The notes below the pieces were generated by a model. That model had not been told where the DNA came from, ran no database searches, and saw nothing but the letters and a program-made list of their open reading frames with translations. Shown one piece after another: positions 1 to 8,657 of a DNA stretch of 64,000 bases. This stretch comes from Pseudobowmanella sp964228145 (GTDB lineage: Bacteria > Pseudomonadota > Gammaproteobacteria > Enterobacterales > Alteromonadaceae): assembly GCA_964228145.1 (NCBI GenBank), contig CAXQZJ010000024.1, positions 1 through 64,000 of the forward strand, written 5' to 3'. Position numbers and translations under genes: made by a program. Numbering within the stretch: position 1 is the first letter of the stretch; each line of letters begins with the position of its first letter.

Positions 1-49
1 CCTATATTCAGGAACATGTGAGGTTTAACTGATTGGAGATCGCTCAGGA

Positions 50-1402
50 ATGAAAAGTAAATTGTTAAGTCTTGTGTCTGTATTGGCACTGGTGGCTGGC
101 GTGAGCATCAAAGCGAATGCGGCCATTCCATTTTTTTCAAATAATGACGAACAGCCCACCCTTGCGCCAATGTTGGAGCGAACCTCGCCGGCTGTTGTGT
201 CTATTTCCGTTCAGGGCACGCAGGTTCAACGACAGCGTGTTCCTGAGATGTTCAAATACTTCTTTGGACCCAATGTGCCCGATGAGCAAGTACAGGAACG
301 GCCGTTCCGTGGTCTTGGCTCTGGTGTCATTATCGATGCAAAGAAGGGTTACGTGGTCACCAATAACCACGTCATAGATAACGCCAATGAAATCCGCGTA
401 AAGCTCAATGATGGTCGGGAATTTCTAGCCAAGAAGTTAGGGGCTGACGAACGCAGTGATATTGCTCTGTTGCAAATCGAGCCGGATAATTTAATCGCCT
501 TGCCTCTCGCGGATTCAGATGAACTCAGAGTGGGTGACTTTGTGATTGCTATCGGTAACCCATTCGGACTTGGACAAACCGTCACCTCAGGTATCGTCAG
601 TGCGCTCGGCCGAAGCGGCCTGAACATTGAGGGTATTGAAGACTTTATACAAACCGATGCCGCCATTAACCGGGGTAACTCCGGCGGCGCATTGGTTAAC
701 CTCGATGGCGAACTGGTCGGCATTAATACTGCTATCATTGGTCCGGGAAACATCGGCATCGGTTTTGCCATTCCTGCCAACATGATGAAGTCTCTGGTTG
801 ATCAGATCCTGGAATTCGGTGAAGTACGCAGAGGACTATTAGGCATTCGTGGTGGCCCACTGACCGGCGATCTGGCTGAAGCAATGAACCTTGATGTGAG
901 CCAGGGTGCGTATGTTAACGAAGTGACCCCGGACTCAGCGGCGGACCAGGCCGGTATCCAAGCCGGAGACGTGATTGTCGCAATCAATGGTAAACGCATT
1001 CGTACCTTTAATGAGTTAAGCGCGAAAATTGCAACCGCAGGGGCGGGCTCCAAAGTAACGCTGACGTTAGTTCGCGAAGGTAAAGAAATGCGCGTGACCG
1101 CAACATTGGGCGATTATCAGCAAGCCAATGTCGCAGCGACGGATATGCACCCTGCACTTGAAGGTGCCACGCTGAATAACGGTGAAACCGATAAAGGACA
1201 AGCGGGCATCGTGGTCGCTGAACTCGCGCAACGTTCACCAGCGGCAATGACTGGCCTGCAAGAAGGTGATGTCATCGTTGGGGTAAATCGTAAGCGAGTC
1301 ACAAACCTGGCGGAAATGCGTGAGCACCTGAATGAGGATGCCCGGGTATTTACCCTCAATTTGAAACGAGGCGATCGTTCGGTGTTTCTCGTCGTGCGTT
1401 AA
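50..1402 (+). CDS. degQ: Periplasmic serine endoprotease DegQ/DegP (Do family)
   Basis: HtrA-family protease that degrades misfolded periplasmic proteins. The 450 aa product starts with a cleavable signal peptide (hydrophobic residues about 5-24, ending ANA). The trypsin-like domain shows the triad His107 (TNNHVID), Asp137 (DERSDIALL) and Ser211 (GNSGGAL). Two PDZ domains follow, at about 260-350 and 370-450. The short spacer between the N-terminus and the catalytic domain and the total length fit DegQ as well as DegP. The start ATG is preceded by GGAGA 10 nt upstream. The degS gene follows after a strong terminator, the same degQ-degS order as in E. coli. DegQ versus DegP cannot be decided from sequence reading alone. 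Confidence 0.95.
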   Translation: MKSKLLSLVSVLALVAGVSIKANAAIPFFSNNDEQPTLAPMLERTSPAVVSISVQGTQVQRQRVPEMFKYFFGPNVPDEQVQERPFRGLGSGVIIDAKKGYVVTNNHVIDNANEIRVKLNDGREFLAKKLGADERSDIALLQIEPDNLIALPLADSDELRVGDFVIAIGNPFGLGQTVTSGIVSALGRSGLNIEGIEDFIQTDAAINRGNSGGALVNLDGELVGINTAIIGPGNIGIGFAIPANMMKSLVDQILEFGEVRRGLLGIRGGPLTGDLAEAMNLDVSQGAYVNEVTPDSAADQAGIQAGDVIVAINGKRIRTFNELSAKIATAGAGSKVTLTLVREGKEMRVTATLGDYQQANVAATDMHPALEGATLNNGETDKGQAGIVVAELAQRSPAAMTGLQEGDVIVGVNRKRVTNLAEMREHLNEDARVFTLNLKRGDRSVFLVVR

Positions 1403-1425
1403 GCACATTGTACAGCGCTATCTTA

Positions 1426-1464
1426 AACAGGCCCATAGTGCTATGCTGTGGGCCTGTTTTTTTT
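1426..1464 (+). terminator. Rho-independent terminator after degQ
   Basis: A 13-bp stem (AACAGGCCCATAG pairing with CTGTGGGCCTGTT, one G-T wobble) closes a 7-nt loop and is followed by a run of T. It begins 24 bases after the degQ stop. It lies across the longest open frame of degS, which shows that the GTG at 1448 cannot be the degS start. Confidence 0.85.
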
Positions 1465-1468
1465 ACGT

Positions 1469-2578
1469 ATGTTCGTTGTGAAAACTTCCTCTGTATTTCA
1501 CTTTTTGTTCAAGTCTGTCGCCATGGGATTGGTGTTGTCGGCTGTATTGTTGATTTTGGTCCCCCAATTACGTCAGGGTGACGGGTTGAACTTTAACTTG
1601 TTCAGTGTCAATCCCTCAGCGAATGACAGAGTCAGCTTTCATCAGGCCGTGCGCTCAGCTGCACCGGCTGTGGTGGATATATTCAGCCAAAGCATCCAGA
1701 CCTCCTCGTTGCCTTATCGGGGCCAGGAAAAGCGTAACTCGCTGGGGTCAGGCGTAATAATGCGTGAAGACGGATATATCCTTACCTGTTATCACGTCAT
1801 TCAAGGCGCAGAACGAATTTTAGTGCGCTTGTATGATGGCCGCGTGTTAGAAGCACAACTGGTTGGTCAGGACCAACCGACTGATTTGGCCGTACTGAAA
1901 GTAAATGAAGCAAACCTGCCGGTCATTGCCCAAGTGGAAACACCGGATATTCAGGTCGGTGATGTCGTGCTTGCCATAGGTAACCCATTAAATCTGGGTC
2001 AGACGGTCACACAAGGTGTGATCAGCGCCACCGGACGAGCCGGAATGAGTAATGTATTGGGCTCACAATATGTCGATTATATCCGCATGGATGCCGCCCT
2101 CAATGAGGGAAACAGTGGCGGCGCATTGATCGACTCTAACGGCACATTAGTAGGGATCAACAATGCGGTGTTCAAAACCGTCGATTCTCAGGGCCGCGTG
2201 GCCAGCGTACCCGGTGTCTTTTTCGCAGTGCCCTATGAGCTGGCTAAAAAAGTCATGGATTCACTGATTGCTAATGGCAGAGTCAGCCGCGGCTACTTGG
2301 GTATAACCGGACAAGAGCCGCCACGCAACGAAACCGGTGACACTTTGTTTAACGGTATTTATGTCACAGAAGTAGACCCGGGCGGCCCAGCTGACAAGGC
2401 CGGCTTGCAGGTGCAGGACATCCTTACCCGCGTCAATGGGCAGTCGATTCATAATATTCATCAGGTGTTGGATATTGTTGCGGAGTCAGCACCCGGTACG
2501 GTACTGTCATTTGAGGTCATTAGACGCGACAGTATATTGAATTTATCTGTCACGCTGGCAGAACTCAGGGCCAGCTAA
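1469..2578 (+). CDS. degS: Membrane-anchored site-1 protease DegS
   Basis: DegS senses misfolded outer-membrane proteins through its PDZ domain and cleaves the anti-sigma factor RseA, releasing sigma-E. The 369 aa product has an uncleaved N-terminal membrane anchor (about residues 10-33), a protease domain with His109 (CYHVIQG), Asp139 (PTDLAVL) and Ser216 (GNSGGAL), and one C-terminal PDZ domain, which is the DegS architecture as opposed to two PDZ domains in DegQ. An upstream GTG in frame at 1448 lies inside the degQ terminator, so the ATG at 1469 is chosen; it gives the usual short anchor of the family. The gene ends 17 bp from convergent murA. Confidence 0.95.
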   Translation: MFVVKTSSVFHFLFKSVAMGLVLSAVLLILVPQLRQGDGLNFNLFSVNPSANDRVSFHQAVRSAAPAVVDIFSQSIQTSSLPYRGQEKRNSLGSGVIMREDGYILTCYHVIQGAERILVRLYDGRVLEAQLVGQDQPTDLAVLKVNEANLPVIAQVETPDIQVGDVVLAIGNPLNLGQTVTQGVISATGRAGMSNVLGSQYVDYIRMDAALNEGNSGGALIDSNGTLVGINNAVFKTVDSQGRVASVPGVFFAVPYELAKKVMDSLIANGRVSRGYLGITGQEPPRNETGDTLFNGIYVTEVDPGGPADKAGLQVQDILTRVNGQSIHNIHQVLDIVAESAPGTVLSFEVIRRDSILNLSVTLAELRAS

Positions 2579-2587
2579 GCTGACCCT
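2568..2587. terminator. Weak hairpin between convergent degS and murA
   Basis: A GGGCCAGC/GCTGACCC inverted repeat with one mismatch and a 3-nt loop covers the degS stop codon. No clear T-run follows on either strand, so a terminator role is only a suggestion. Confidence 0.3.
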
Positions 2588-2595
2588 GTACAGTT

Positions 2596-3858
2596 TTAGT
2601 CAGCGATTCGACGAATCGTCGCACCTAAGCCGTTGAGTTTATCTTCAATGCGCTCATAACCACGATCCAAGTGATAGATGCGATCAACCACTGTCTGACC
2701 TGAAGCCACCAGGCCGGCGATAACCAAACTCGCTGAGGCGCGCAGATCCGTTGCCATAACCTGAGCGCCGTTCAACACAGAGCTTCCGCGGCAAACTGCG
2801 CTGTTATGTTCAAGGTCAATCAATGCCCCCATGCGATGCAGCTCGGGCACATGCATAAAACGATTCTCGAAAATGTTTTCCGTTACTACGCCTGTGCCTT
2901 CGGCAACACAGTTAAGTGCCACAAATTGAGCTTGCATATCGGTTGGAAAGCCTGGGTGTGGGGCCGTTTTGATATTGACACTGCGTAATGGCCTGTCCCG
3001 CATGTCCAACTCAATCCAATCTTCTCCACAGGTAATCTTAGCCCCGGCTTCTTGCAGTTTACTTAATACCGCGTCCAGAGTCTGAGGTGCTGCGTGGGTA
3101 CAACGGACCCGCCCTTTGGTCATCGCGGCGGCGACCAGGAAGGTACCGGTTTCAATCCTGTCGGGTAACACAGAATAATCGCAACCCGCTAACGCTGGTT
3201 TACCATGGATCTCAATCTTGTCGTTACCGGCATGGCGAACATCCGCACCCATTGAGTTCAAACACTGGGCTAAGTCAACAATTTCAGGTTCGCGCGCGGC
3301 ATTTTCTAAGACTGTCACACCCTCGGCTAGTGTCGCAGCCATCATCAGGTTCTCGGTCGCCCCGACGCTAACGGTGTCCATAAAGATACGCGCCCCTTGC
3401 AGACGGCCGTTGCAGGATGCTTTGATATAGCCATTTTCCACTGAGATCGTTGCACCCATCTGACGCAGGCCGTTGATGTGCAGATCTACAGGTCGCGCAC
3501 CAATTGCACAGCCTCCGGGCAGAGAAACTTCGGCTTGTCCAAAACGCGCCAACAACGGACCCAACACCAAAATAGAAGCACGCATGGTTTTCACTAGCTC
3601 ATAAGAAGCGGTGTAATTGTCCAGCGCACCGGTATCTATGCGAATCACGCCCTCAGCTTGTTGCTCTACCTGTGCACCGAGCTGACTGAGTAATTTGGCT
3701 GTCGTATTGATGTCACGCAAACGCGGTACATTTCTGAATATACAAGGTTGAGCACTGAGCAAACTCGCAAACAACAAGGGTAAAGCCGCATTCTTAGCCC
3801 CCGAAATCCGTACTTCTCCATCGAGCGTTACTCCGCCCTCAATAACCAGCTTTTCCAA
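2596..3858 (-). CDS. murA: UDP-N-acetylglucosamine 1-carboxyvinyltransferase MurA
   Basis: First committed step of peptidoglycan synthesis: transfers enolpyruvate from PEP to UDP-GlcNAc in the cytoplasm. The 420 aa length is typical of the EPSP-synthase-fold family. The active-site loop PGGCAIGARP carries Cys117, the residue attacked by fosfomycin, so the enzyme is of the fosfomycin-sensitive Cys type. The N-terminal KNAALPLLFASLL segment with the catalytic Lys22-Asn23 pair is present. The start is a TTG preceded by GGGAG 7 nt upstream, the Shine-Dalgarno sequence overlapping the end of ibaG, from which it is separated by 3 bp. The mla-ibaG-murA order matches E. coli. Confidence 0.97.
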   Translation of the reverse strand: MEKLVIEGGVTLDGEVRISGAKNAALPLLFASLLSAQPCIFRNVPRLRDINTTAKLLSQLGAQVEQQAEGVIRIDTGALDNYTASYELVKTMRASILVLGPLLARFGQAEVSLPGGCAIGARPVDLHINGLRQMGATISVENGYIKASCNGRLQGARIFMDTVSVGATENLMMAATLAEGVTVLENAAREPEIVDLAQCLNSMGADVRHAGNDKIEIHGKPALAGCDYSVLPDRIETGTFLVAAAMTKGRVRCTHAAPQTLDAVLSKLQEAGAKITCGEDWIELDMRDRPLRSVNIKTAPHPGFPTDMQAQFVALNCVAEGTGVVTENIFENRFMHVPELHRMGALIDLEHNSAVCRGSSVLNGAQVMATDLRASASLVIAGLVASGQTVVDRIYHLDRGYERIEDKLNGLGATIRRIAD

Positions 3859-3861
3859 TCT

Positions 3862-4122
3862 TTAGCTCCCGGGTTGCAGAAATTTACGTTCGCGTTGCCA
3901 TTGCTCTGGCGTGAACGCCTTGATGGTAAGGGCATGCAAACTGCCATCAGCGATAGCCGCATTTAAGGGACGGTAAATCATCTGCTGTTTTTTCACCCTG
4001 GAGGCACCATCAAAACAGTCGCCCACCGCGATGACCTGGAAGTGAGATCCCTCACCTTCAACAATCAGTTCGTCAAGTGTCAGCGCTTCGCTCAACAAGC
4101 GTTTTATTTGTTCTTTATCCAT
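3862..4122 (-). CDS. ibaG: BolA/IbaG-family protein
   Basis: Small (86 aa) BolA-like protein. Family members bind [2Fe-2S] clusters with monothiol glutaredoxins, and E. coli IbaG is linked to acid resistance. The BolA core is visible: GEGSHFQVIAVGDCFDG, RVKKQQMIYRPL and the C-terminal HALTIKAFTPEQW segment. The open frame extends four codons further upstream; the internal ATG at 4122 (MDKEQIKRLL) gives the usual family length and is preferred. Lies between mlaB and murA in the order seen in E. coli. Confidence 0.93.
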   Translation of the reverse strand: MDKEQIKRLLSEALTLDELIVEGEGSHFQVIAVGDCFDGASRVKKQQMIYRPLNAAIADGSLHALTIKAFTPEQWQRERKFLQPGS

Positions 4123-4152
4123 TGGCGATCCCAAAATTTGATAGATATGGGG

Positions 4153-4446
4153 TTATTGTAACGGTAAAAGCGATTCGATATCGCTTATTTTCGCCAATTT
4201 TATCAGGCCGGAGGGCACATTGGTTAAGTGCACCTGACATTCAGAAGAGCGGGCCTCGGCGAGCAAATTAATCAACCATGCCAAACCCGCAGTGTCCGTC
4301 GTGCTGACACCCGCAAGGTCAATGCACAATGATTCCCGACCCGTCAATGTGGCAGACTGTTGGTCCCAGCCGCCGCTGACCGTCTGTTGATTCAGCGCCC
4401 CACAAACCTTAACCCTATCGGCTTCTACCCGAACATCAATGCTCAT
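4153..4446 (-). CDS. mlaB: MlaB STAS-domain subunit of the phospholipid transporter
   Basis: Cytoplasmic STAS-domain protein that binds the MlaF ATPase and is needed for assembly and activity of the MlaFEDB complex. The 97 aa product has the STAS layout, with LCIDLAGVSTTDTAGLAWLINLL carrying the conserved DT-AG turn at the helix start. The ATG at 4446 overlaps the mlaC stop as TGATG; a TTG one codon further upstream is in frame but unlikely. Last mla gene of the operon. Confidence 0.92.
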   Translation of the reverse strand: MSIDVRVEADRVKVCGALNQQTVSGGWDQQSATLTGRESLCIDLAGVSTTDTAGLAWLINLLAEARSSECQVHLTNVPSGLIKLAKISDIESLLPLQ

Positions 4447-5105
4447 CAAAGCTTCCGTTTGGGTAACGTAATCGGTTCGGCATTTTTCTCCCGAAGCAGT
4501 GCAATCACAGCATCGATGCCATCTTTACGTAAAATGCCTTCAAGCTCACTGCGTTTTGCAGACAACAAACTGGTTCCTTCAGCGACCATGTCGTAGGCCA
4601 ACCACTCTTCAGTTTTGTTATTTTTGCGCACTTTAAAAGAAATTTTTATGTCTGGGCGACCAGGCTCCTGAATCAGTGCACGCACAGTTACATTAGAATC
4701 ATCTTCTACATCCTGGCTGGGCTGGAATACCACGGTCTGATTGTCATATTGGGCCAGTGCGGTTGCATAGGTGTTAATCAGATACTCACGGAATTCCTGA
4801 AAATACTCAGGGATTTTGTCACGAGGCACGTCGCTGAAGTATCTGCCAAGCACCTTCAAGGCAGCATATTTGTAGTCGACATAGGGCAGCAGTTCGTCGA
4901 CCATAATAGTACGCAGGTGATTCGGATCTTTTTGAATCTGAGCCTGTTCCTGTTGCAAACGGCTAAACGTTCGTTCGCCCGCTTGCTTGACCATTTCATA
5001 GGGATTGTTTTTATTGACGGCAAACACGGGGCCACTCAACATAACCAGGCTCATCAGAGCCGCGCTCATCAATGATTTAAACATAGGTTTTAAAATATCC
5101 TTCAT
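4446..5105 (-). CDS. mlaC: MlaC periplasmic phospholipid-binding shuttle protein
   Basis: Soluble periplasmic carrier that moves phospholipids between the outer-membrane MlaA-porin complex and the inner-membrane MlaFEDB complex. The 219 aa product has a signal peptide (hydrophobic stretch MSAALMSLVMLSGPVFA), then the MlaC/Ttg2D domain with the VDYKYAALKVLGRYF segment and the YINTYATALAQYDNQTV-like region. The open frame runs 20 codons upstream into mlaD, but the ATG at 5105 gives a correctly placed signal peptide and leaves a 25 bp gap to mlaD, so it is chosen. Confidence 0.94.
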   Translation of the reverse strand: MKDILKPMFKSLMSAALMSLVMLSGPVFAVNKNNPYEMVKQAGERTFSRLQQEQAQIQKDPNHLRTIMVDELLPYVDYKYAALKVLGRYFSDVPRDKIPEYFQEFREYLINTYATALAQYDNQTVVFQPSQDVEDDSNVTVRALIQEPGRPDIKISFKVRKNNKTEEWLAYDMVAEGTSLLSAKRSELEGILRKDGIDAVIALLREKNAEPITLPKRKL

Positions 5106-5130
5106 TACTGTTACATAGTGTATAGCAGAT

Positions 5131-5598
5131 TTATTCTTTACTCTTACTGAACAGGAACTGCCCAATTAAATCCTCAAGCACTAGCGCCGATTTAGTGTCT
5201 TCAATAAAATCACCATCTTCAAGCACATCAATGCCTTCAAAGGAAAAGCCCGGCTGTAAGCCGATGTACTGCTCACCGAGCAGGCCAGAGGTCAAAATTG
5301 CAACCGAACTGGTCTCGGGCAGATCGCGGTACTGAGTTGAAATATCCAGCGTCACTACTGGGGTGAAATTCTTATCATCCAAACGGATATCAGCAACACG
5401 ACCGACAATGACGCCACCTACTTTCACCGCAGAGCGGACTTTCAGACCGCCAATATTGTCGAACTTCGCTTTTAACTGGTAAGTTTCTTGATCCCCACTG
5501 ATCCCTTGATTAGCTACATATAAAGACAGCATAAGGCCAGCGGCAATGGCGATGGCAACAAACACACCGACTAACAATTCAATTTTTCGCGTTAACAT
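5131..5598 (-). CDS. mlaD: MlaD, MCE-domain subunit of the phospholipid transporter
   Basis: Single-pass inner-membrane protein that forms the periplasmic hexameric ring of the MlaFEDB transporter. The 155 aa product has one N-terminal membrane helix (about 8-27) followed by an MCE domain: YQLKAKFDNIGGLKVRSAVKVGGVIVGRV, then a hydrophobic LTSGLLGEQYIGLQPG loop. Length is close to that of E. coli MlaD but slightly shorter at the C-terminus. It sits 17 bp downstream of mlaE. Confidence 0.95.
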   Translation of the reverse strand: MLTRKIELLVGVFVAIAIAAGLMLSLYVANQGISGDQETYQLKAKFDNIGGLKVRSAVKVGGVIVGRVADIRLDDKNFTPVVTLDISTQYRDLPETSSVAILTSGLLGEQYIGLQPGFSFEGIDVLEDGDFIEDTKSALVLEDLIGQFLFSKSKE

Positions 5599-5615
5599 GG
5601 TTAACCCTTTCCTTC

Positions 5616-6395
5616 TTACAAGCCAAACATCAGGGCAGTTAAAATAAAGTCGAGTCCCAATACCGCCAGCGATGAATTCACCACAGTGCGGGTGGTAGCT
5701 GCGCTGATTCCCTCAGAGGTAGGAACACAGTCATAGCCATTAAAAACCGCTATCCAGGTCACCACCAGCGCAAACACCAAACTTTTGATAAAGCCATTCA
5801 CGACATCCTCTGAGAACTCTACCGAGGAGCGCATCACCGACCAGTAACTGCCCTCATCAACGCCCAGCCAGTCGACACCGACCAACTTACCGCCGATGAT
5901 GCCAACAGCACTGAAAATTAACGCCAACATCGGCATCGACACAAAGCCAGCCCAAAAACGCGGAGCTATCACCCGGCGCAGCGGATCGATCGCCATCATC
6001 TCTAAACTGCTCAGTTGCTCGGTCGCTTTCATTAAGCCAATTTCTGCGGTAAGCGCTGAACCGGCTCGCCCGGCAAACAAAAGTGCAGTTACGACTGGCC
6101 CCAATTCCCGCAATAAGCTCAGCGCCACCATGGGTCCAAGGCTGTCCTCGGCACCGTAGTCGGTCAGAACTGTATAGCTTTGCAGCGCCATCACCATGCC
6201 AATAAACAACCCGGAGACAGATACAATCAATAGAGACTGAACTCCGACTACGTATACTTGACGGATAAACAGCGGGGTATTTTTTATCGGTTGCGGCACT
6301 GCAATCAAAGCACCAAACAGCATGTAGGTTGCCCGCCCCATGGCGGCAAATTTGTCCAGTGTTGCACGCCCCAGCGATATCAATTTATTAACCAC
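5616..6395 (-). CDS. mlaE: MlaE permease subunit of the phospholipid transporter
   Basis: Inner-membrane permease dimer of the Mla ABC transporter. The 259 aa product has several membrane helices and the MlaE/DUF140 signatures SLLRELGPVVTALLFAGR, GSALTAEIGLMKATEQLS and NGYDCVPTSEGISAATTRTVV. The longest open frame starts 63 nt earlier, inside mlaF. The GTG at 6395 is chosen because GGAGG lies 5 nt upstream, the start overlaps the mlaF stop by 8 nt (translational coupling), and the resulting length is that of E. coli MlaE. Confidence 0.95.
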   Translation of the reverse strand: MVNKLISLGRATLDKFAAMGRATYMLFGALIAVPQPIKNTPLFIRQVYVVGVQSLLIVSVSGLFIGMVMALQSYTVLTDYGAEDSLGPMVALSLLRELGPVVTALLFAGRAGSALTAEIGLMKATEQLSSLEMMAIDPLRRVIAPRFWAGFVSMPMLALIFSAVGIIGGKLVGVDWLGVDEGSYWSVMRSSVEFSEDVVNGFIKSLVFALVVTWIAVFNGYDCVPTSEGISAATTRTVVNSSLAVLGLDFILTALMFGL

Positions 6396-7191
6396 GGGCA
6401 CCTCCAAGCAACTGGGTACGGATATCCGCAGCAGGGTAATGAAAGGGTACCGGTCCATCCGCTTCGCCTTTGAGGAACTGCTGGACTAACTGGCTATCAC
6501 TGTGTCTGATTTGGTCAGGTGTTCCTGAACCAATTACCTTTTTATCGGCCAGAATATATACATAATCTGCGATTTGCATCACCTCGTCGACATCATGAGT
6601 GACGACCACTGAGGTAAGATTCAAGGCGTCATTTAACTCGCGAATGAGCTTAACCAATACGCCCATGGAAATTGGGTCCTGACCGGCAAATGGCTCATCG
6701 TACATGATTAATTTAGGGTCCAGCGCGATAGCGCGGGCGAGCGCTGCACGTCTGGCCATGCCCCCGGATAATTCTGACGGCATCATGGCTTCCGCGCCTC
6801 TCAGTCCTACCGCCTGCAACTTTAACAACACCAAAGTACGAATGAGTTTTTCGTCTAGCTGAGTGTGTTCACGCAATGGATAAGCGACATTGTCAAATAC
6901 TGTCATTTCGGTGAACAGGGCACCGCTTTGGAACAACATACTCATATCCCGGCGGGCGCGGTACAGCGCTTTGCGCCCCATGGTCGGAATCGACTTGCCG
7001 GCGAACAGAATGTCGCCGCTATCCGGTTTTAACTGACCGCCAATCAAACGCAACAAGGTAGTTTTGCCAATACCACTGGGACCCATTACGGCCGTGGTTT
7101 TACCGGCAGGGATCTCCATTGAGATGTCATCATATATGACGCGGTCTCCGCGTTTGAATGTCAGGTTGTTAATCTCAACCAGATTGTCCAT
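6388..7191 (-). CDS. mlaF: MlaF ATPase subunit of the phospholipid transporter
   Basis: ABC ATPase that powers phospholipid movement by MlaFEDB. The 267 aa product shows Walker A GPSGIGKTTLL, the Q-loop in MLFQSGALFTEM, the signature SELSGGMARRAALARA, Walker B LIMYDEP with the following FAGQDP, and the H-loop VVTHDVDE. The C-terminal tail DGPVPFHYPA, which in E. coli reaches into the neighbouring subunit, is kept. The ATG at 7191 has AGGAA 9 nt upstream; an in-frame TTG at 7227 lacks a ribosome-binding site. First gene of the operon mlaFEDCB. Confidence 0.95.
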   Translation of the reverse strand: MDNLVEINNLTFKRGDRVIYDDISMEIPAGKTTAVMGPSGIGKTTLLRLIGGQLKPDSGDILFAGKSIPTMGRKALYRARRDMSMLFQSGALFTEMTVFDNVAYPLREHTQLDEKLIRTLVLLKLQAVGLRGAEAMMPSELSGGMARRAALARAIALDPKLIMYDEPFAGQDPISMGVLVKLIRELNDALNLTSVVVTHDVDEVMQIADYVYILADKKVIGSGTPDQIRHSDSQLVQQFLKGEADGPVPFHYPAADIRTQLLGGARG

Positions 7192-7688
7192 GCCTGTTTG
7201 TTCCTGTGGCTCGCTTACCAAATTCAAGGTTGCTTAAGTTGGGCTATTGTATGGGTTTTCAATGCCCTGAAGAAAAACTTATTCGTTACAACATGTAATT
7301 AAAAATACTCAGTGGCTTTCACTAGGACCTGAATTTCCTATGAAAGTTTAGCGCGACTGTCTATCACCTATACGTTGCCGTTCAGAGTTTGGACTGACGT
7401 TTTCGACAATCACGCTGACTTCGAGAGGTAATTGTTTCAGCACGGGCGTCATTCTAGCGCGTTTGCTCCCTGTATTGGTTCGAATATTACGAATTCTATG
7501 TTCGCCAACGCGGTTAATCCGTCTCTCGCTGTCGCCCCGACCATTTTCTTTATGGCTCTGAGCTTGTTGCTGGTGTTATTATCTGCCATTCGGGGGTTGC
7601 CCTACGCCTTAGTATGACCAAGGCCGTATGGGTCAGTTAAACTGTTTGCTATGATTTGCGGCATAGTCGAAGAGGAAGATACTAGCTT
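7192..7688. other. Gene-poor divergent region between mlaF and kdsD
   Basis: About 500 bases separating the divergent mla and kds-lpt operons, so it should hold both promoters. In E. coli and many relatives the Na+/Ca2+ exchanger-like gene yrbG sits here; no such gene is present. The only open frame of note runs from a TTG at 7432 to 7617 (61 codons) with GAGAGG 3 nt upstream and a hydrophobic C-terminal half; I do not regard it as a supported gene. I could not pick out convincing -35/-10 pairs. Confidence 0.6.
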
Positions 7689-8657
7689 ATGAGTGATGCC
7701 TTTATTGCATCGGCAAAACGAGTTCTTGATATCGAACAGCGCGCCATCGCTGGACTCCAGCAGTGGATAAATCAAGACTTCGAGCGAGCCTGCCAAATGA
7801 TTTTGACTTGCCGGGGCAAAGTGGTTGTCACGGGCATGGGAAAATCAGGTCACATGGGCAATAAAATTGCCGCGACTCTTGCCAGTACCGGTACTCCTTC
7901 GTTTTTTATGCATCCGGGAGAAGCCAGTCACGGTGATCTGGGCATGCTTAGCGAGCAAGACATCCTGTTAGCTATTTCCAATTCTGGGGAAACTCACGAA
8001 ATACTCAGCTTATTGCCAGTGATAAAACGCATCGGAGTGCCACTGATCGCGATGTCAGGGAACCCGTCCTCATCGCTCGCTGCCTATGCTGATGCGCATC
8101 TATGTATAAAAGTTGAGCAAGAGGCCTGCTCACTGGGCCTGGCGCCGACGTCCAGCACTACAGCAACCGTTGCCATGGGAGACGCCTTGGCAGTGGCATT
8201 ACTTGATGCCCGGGGTTTTTCCCATGATGATTTTGCACTGTCCCATCCGGGAGGCTCGTTAGGCCGTAAACTGCTGTTACGCTTGAGCGATATTATGCAC
8301 AGCGGTGAAAGACTTCCCCAAGTAAGCAAACAACAAACCATCATAGACAGCCTGATGGAAATATCCCGAAAAGGGCTGGGAATGACCTGTGTTACCAGTG
8401 AAGATGGTAAGCTGGCAGGGATTTTCACCGACGGTGATTTACGCCGTATCCTGGATAAACGGGTCGATATACACAGTGCCAGAATCGGCGATGTGATGAC
8501 TGAAAAATGTAAAACCGCCAGCCCTGACACACTGGCTGCTGAAGCGCTTAATATGATGGAAAGTTTCAAAATAAGTGCATTGGTCATCATTGATGAACAG
8601 CAACGCCCCGTCGGTGCAGTTAATATGCATGATTTACTTCAAGCGGGAATTGCCTGA
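7689..8657 (+). CDS. kdsD: D-arabinose 5-phosphate isomerase KdsD
   Basis: Converts ribulose 5-phosphate to arabinose 5-phosphate, the precursor of the LPS inner-core sugar Kdo. The 322 aa product has an N-terminal SIS domain (VVVTGMGKSGHMGNKIAATLASTG, SNSGETHEIL, SHPGGSLGRKLL) and two C-terminal CBS domains (from about 205), the full KdsD/KpsF architecture. GAGGAAG lies upstream of the ATG. Overlaps kdsC by one base (TGATG), so the two Kdo-pathway enzymes are translationally coupled. First gene of the long kds-lpt-rpoN-pts operon. Confidence 0.97.
   Translation: MSDAFIASAKRVLDIEQRAIAGLQQWINQDFERACQMILTCRGKVVVTGMGKSGHMGNKIAATLASTGTPSFFMHPGEASHGDLGMLSEQDILLAISNSGETHEILSLLPVIKRIGVPLIAMSGNPSSSLAAYADAHLCIKVEQEACSLGLAPTSSTTATVAMGDALAVALLDARGFSHDDFALSHPGGSLGRKLLLRLSDIMHSGERLPQVSKQQTIIDSLMEISRKGLGMTCVTSEDGKLAGIFTDGDLRRILDKRVDIHSARIGDVMTEKCKTASPDTLAAEALNMMESFKISALVIIDEQQRPVGAVNMHDLLQAGIA

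Noticed and set aside
1..49. Possible sigma-E promoter before degQ (GGAAC near position 11)
   Set aside because: The -10 part at the expected spacing does not match, and the region is cut by the window edge.
7432..7617. 61-codon frame with a hydrophobic C-terminal half between mlaF and kdsD
   Set aside because: TTG start with a Shine-Dalgarno only 3 nt away, no recognised family, and it lies in a promoter region; not supported enough to call a gene.
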